DNA of 13,664 nucleotides from Chrysochromulina parva (taxonomy: Eukaryota; Haptophyta; Prymnesiales; Chrysochromulinaceae). Position 1 is the stretch's first letter. The number at the start of each line of letters is the position of its first letter. The stretch spans positions 1 to 13,664 of the forward strand of contig PJAB01001558.1 in assembly GCA_002887195.1 (NCBI GenBank), read 5' to 3'. Both the position numbers and the translations under genes were made by a program. Positions 12,255 through 13,664 of the stretch are shown here, piece by piece. The notes under the pieces are model-generated. The model saw only the letters and a list, made by a program, of their open reading frames with translations, was not told where the DNA came from and ran no database searches.

Positions 12255-13664
12255 ATGGCGACACGGAGCGATGCCCTCTCGGTCTCGGTGCGCAAGGACT
12301 TCCACACGGTCGCCCACTCTTCGGGCATCGCGCTCGACGAGGCGACCCGCGCTCTCGTGGCTGACGTCGGAAAGGTGCACGGCGAGGTCAATTGGGTCGC
12401 CCTCACATATGCAAAAGGCAGCAAGCAGGCTCTCGAGCTGCTCGGATCTGGCAGCGGCGGCTTTGCAGAACTGAGCTCATCCGGCGCGTTTGAGAATGCG
12501 CGCGTCGTGTACGCCGTTTTCGTTGCCGTCGCCGGCCGGCGCGGCGGCCGCAAGAAGGTCTTCGTCTCATGGGTGGGCCCTGACGTGAGCGGCCTCGAGC
12601 GAGCACGCGTCTCGCTGCACCGCACCGACGTGCTCAACCTACTGGGTCCCGCGGTTGCCTCGCTCGATCTGCAGGAGCACCTGCCCTCGGCCGCAGCCTT
12701 CGACGACTGGGCTCGTGCCGCGGTCGCCGAGCAGCTCTTCGTGCCGTCAGACTCTCTGCTTCTCGACTCCAACCTTGCTGCGAAGGCTGCGGGCTTTGGC
12801 AGCGGCGGCGACGCGGAGAACGTGGCCGCCGCGGCTGACGCGGCGTCGGTCACGCCAAGCGAGCTCGAGCCACTGCCCGGACTGCCGCCCTCAGCAGCCT
12901 CGGCGGAGGAGGCGATGGAGGCGCTCGCGTGTCTCGCCCAGCAAACGGGCCTGAGCGCGCCTGCAGCCACACAGTTGTTAGCCGAGCTGCCTCCGAGCTT
13001 GGCTGGCGAGGCGCTGCTCCTCGCACAGCACATGGACGGGTGCACGCCTGAGCTTGCTGCCGAGCTCCTCACGCTCGCCGCCGCCGCCGCCACTTCCGGC
13101 GAGCTTGCGTCGCCAGTGCCGGCTACCTTGGCAGCGGGCGGCGCGCTCGTGAGAGGATGCGGACTGCGGCTTGCGCTGGCAGTCGTGTTGCGCTGTCACC
13201 TGCTCGGGCGTCCCATGGAATGGCGCTGCACCTTTGGGCGCCTCCCGAGTACGCTCCCGACGCTCACGCGACTCGTCGAGTGTGCCCGCGCCACCCCCTC
13301 TTCCGAAGGGCTGCTGCGAACGCGTCAGCAGGGCTTGCTGGCGCTCACGGCAGCCGCCCTGGGGCGCATCGGCTTGGCTGTGGAGCCGCAGGAGGAGGAG
13401 CCCACGCCGTCGCCCGCGCCCGCCCCCAAACCGCCACCGGCCCGTCCTCCGGCTCCTCTGCCGGTGCCGCTTGTGCCCTCTCCTGCACCGCCACCTGCAC
13501 CGCCGCCACCTGCAAGGCCGATGGCGCCGCCGCCGATGGCGCCACCGATGGCGCCGCCGCCGATGGCGCCGCCGCCGATGGCGCCGCCGCCGATGGCGCC
13601 GCCGCCGATGGCGCCGCCGCCGATGGCGCCGCCGCCGATGGCGCCGCCGCCGATGGCGCCGCCG
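12255..13664 (+). CDS. Coactosin-like ADF-H protein with helical middle and MAPPP-repeat tail, partial
   Basis: ATG at 12255 (MATRSDALSVSVRKDF) opens a frame of 470 codons running off the right edge. Residues about 5-138 match the actin-depolymerising-factor homology fold of coactosin/drebrin type: VNWVALTYAK, GSGSGGFAEL, YAVFVAVAG, KKVFVSWVGPDV and ERARVSLHRTDV. The last pair is the family's 'I/VxWVGxxVxxLxRAxVSxHxxxV' core. Known members bind F-actin. A helical, Ala/Leu-rich middle follows (about 140-370, e.g. EALACLAQQTGLSAPAATQL), with no recognised domain. From about 376 the chain is Pro-rich, and from 423 it is a tandem MAPPP repeat. Poly-Pro next to an actin-binding domain suggests profilin, SH3 or EVH1 partners, which is inference. 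Usual coactosins are about 140 residues, so this is a much larger fusion. The C-terminus is not in the window. Confidence 0.82.
   Translation, partial: MATRSDALSVSVRKDFHTVAHSSGIALDEATRALVADVGKVHGEVNWVALTYAKGSKQALELLGSGSGGFAELSSSGAFENARVVYAVFVAVAGRRGGRKKVFVSWVGPDVSGLERARVSLHRTDVLNLLGPAVASLDLQEHLPSAAAFDDWARAAVAEQLFVPSDSLLLDSNLAAKAAGFGSGGDAENVAAAADAASVTPSELEPLPGLPPSAASAEEAMEALACLAQQTGLSAPAATQLLAELPPSLAGEALLLAQHMDGCTPELAAELLTLAAAAATSGELASPVPATLAAGGALVRGCGLRLALAVVLRCHLLGRPMEWRCTFGRLPSTLPTLTRLVECARATPSSEGLLRTRQQGLLALTAAALGRIGLAVEPQEEEPTPSPAPAPKPPPARPPAPLPVPLVPSPAPPPAPPPPARPMAPPPMAPPMAPPPMAPPPMAPPPMAPPPMAPPPMAPPPMAPPPMAPP
13521..13664 (+). repeat. 15-bp coding minisatellite (MAPPP), continuing past the window edge
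   Basis: The unit ATGGCGCCGCCGCCG occurs at 13521, 13548, 13563, 13578, 13593, 13608, 13623 and 13638. One 12-bp variant lies at 13536-13547 (with GCCACCG), and a unit cut by the edge starts at 13653. The frame is preserved throughout. The region before it (13480-13520) is a looser CCTGCACCGCCA-type Pro-rich repeat. Confidence 0.92.

Noticed and set aside
11945..13093. Long minus-strand reading frame (382 residues) opposite the ADF-H gene
   Set aside because: It is Ser/Ala/Arg-rich without domains, and the plus strand over the same DNA encodes a recognisable ADF-H domain. It is an antisense artefact of GC-rich codon use.
1..13664. CRISPR arrays, insertion sequences, prophage or plasmid elements
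   Set aside because: No regularly spaced repeats with unique spacers, no transposase or integrase motifs and no terminal inverted repeats with target duplications were seen; the DNA is eukaryotic nuclear in style.

Overview
The window is a piece of a GC-rich nuclear genome from a unicellular eukaryote with a cilium or flagellum, most likely a marine alga of the haptophyte type. The grounds are: four predicted short GT-AG introns of 92-120 nt, several intronless genes, no bacterial operon layout or Shine-Dalgarno signals, strong third-position GC, and a mix of cytoskeletal or ciliary families with a PAPS-dependent sulfotransferase. The haptophyte assignment is an inference from overall style; 'eukaryote' is firm. 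High GC leaves many long spurious antisense reading frames, which I have left out.

Layout, left to right. (1) 1-691, minus: the start of a multi-pass membrane protein that runs off the left edge, with a likely 102-nt intron. (2) 692-1467: intergenic, including a GT-rich low-complexity tract. (3) 1468-2427, minus: an F-box-like protein with leucine-rich repeats. (4) 2777-4149, minus: an unrecognised Ser/Pro- and Arg-rich protein whose last exon is in a different frame, reached through a 92-nt intron. (5) 4150-4354: a compact divergent promoter with a perfect 13-bp inverted repeat containing TGCATGCA and a TATA-like box. (6) 4355-5233, plus: a small protein with a nuclear-signal-like N-terminus and a long helical region, with a 120-nt intron that must be spliced to avoid a stop. 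(7) 5706-7780, minus: a 659-residue coiled-coil protein whose single intron is flanked and filled by a tandem duplication. (8) 7781-8509: no recognisable gene. (9) 8510-9448, minus: a protein with sperm-tail PG-rich (SHIPPO/STPG) repeats. (10) 9710-10720, minus: a sulfotransferase with both PAPS-binding signatures. (11) 10721-11074: a divergent intergenic region. (12) 11075-11953, plus: a doublecortin-like domain followed by a coiled coil. (13) 12255 to the right edge, plus: a coactosin-like ADF-H actin-binding domain, a helical middle and a Pro-rich tail ending in a 15-bp minisatellite that encodes MAPPP.

Functionally, several neighbours point to the cytoskeleton: the STPG protein and the DCX-like protein to microtubules or the cilium, the ADF-H protein to actin, and two further helical proteins of unknown role. 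There is no operon logic; each gene should have its own promoter, apart from the two shared divergent regions. The most unusual observation is the 95-nt intron at 6717-6811: its 5' end is a near copy of the start of the downstream exon, and the copy offset (93 nt) nearly equals the intron length. That is the pattern expected if the intron arose by tandem duplication of an AG|GT-containing exon segment.
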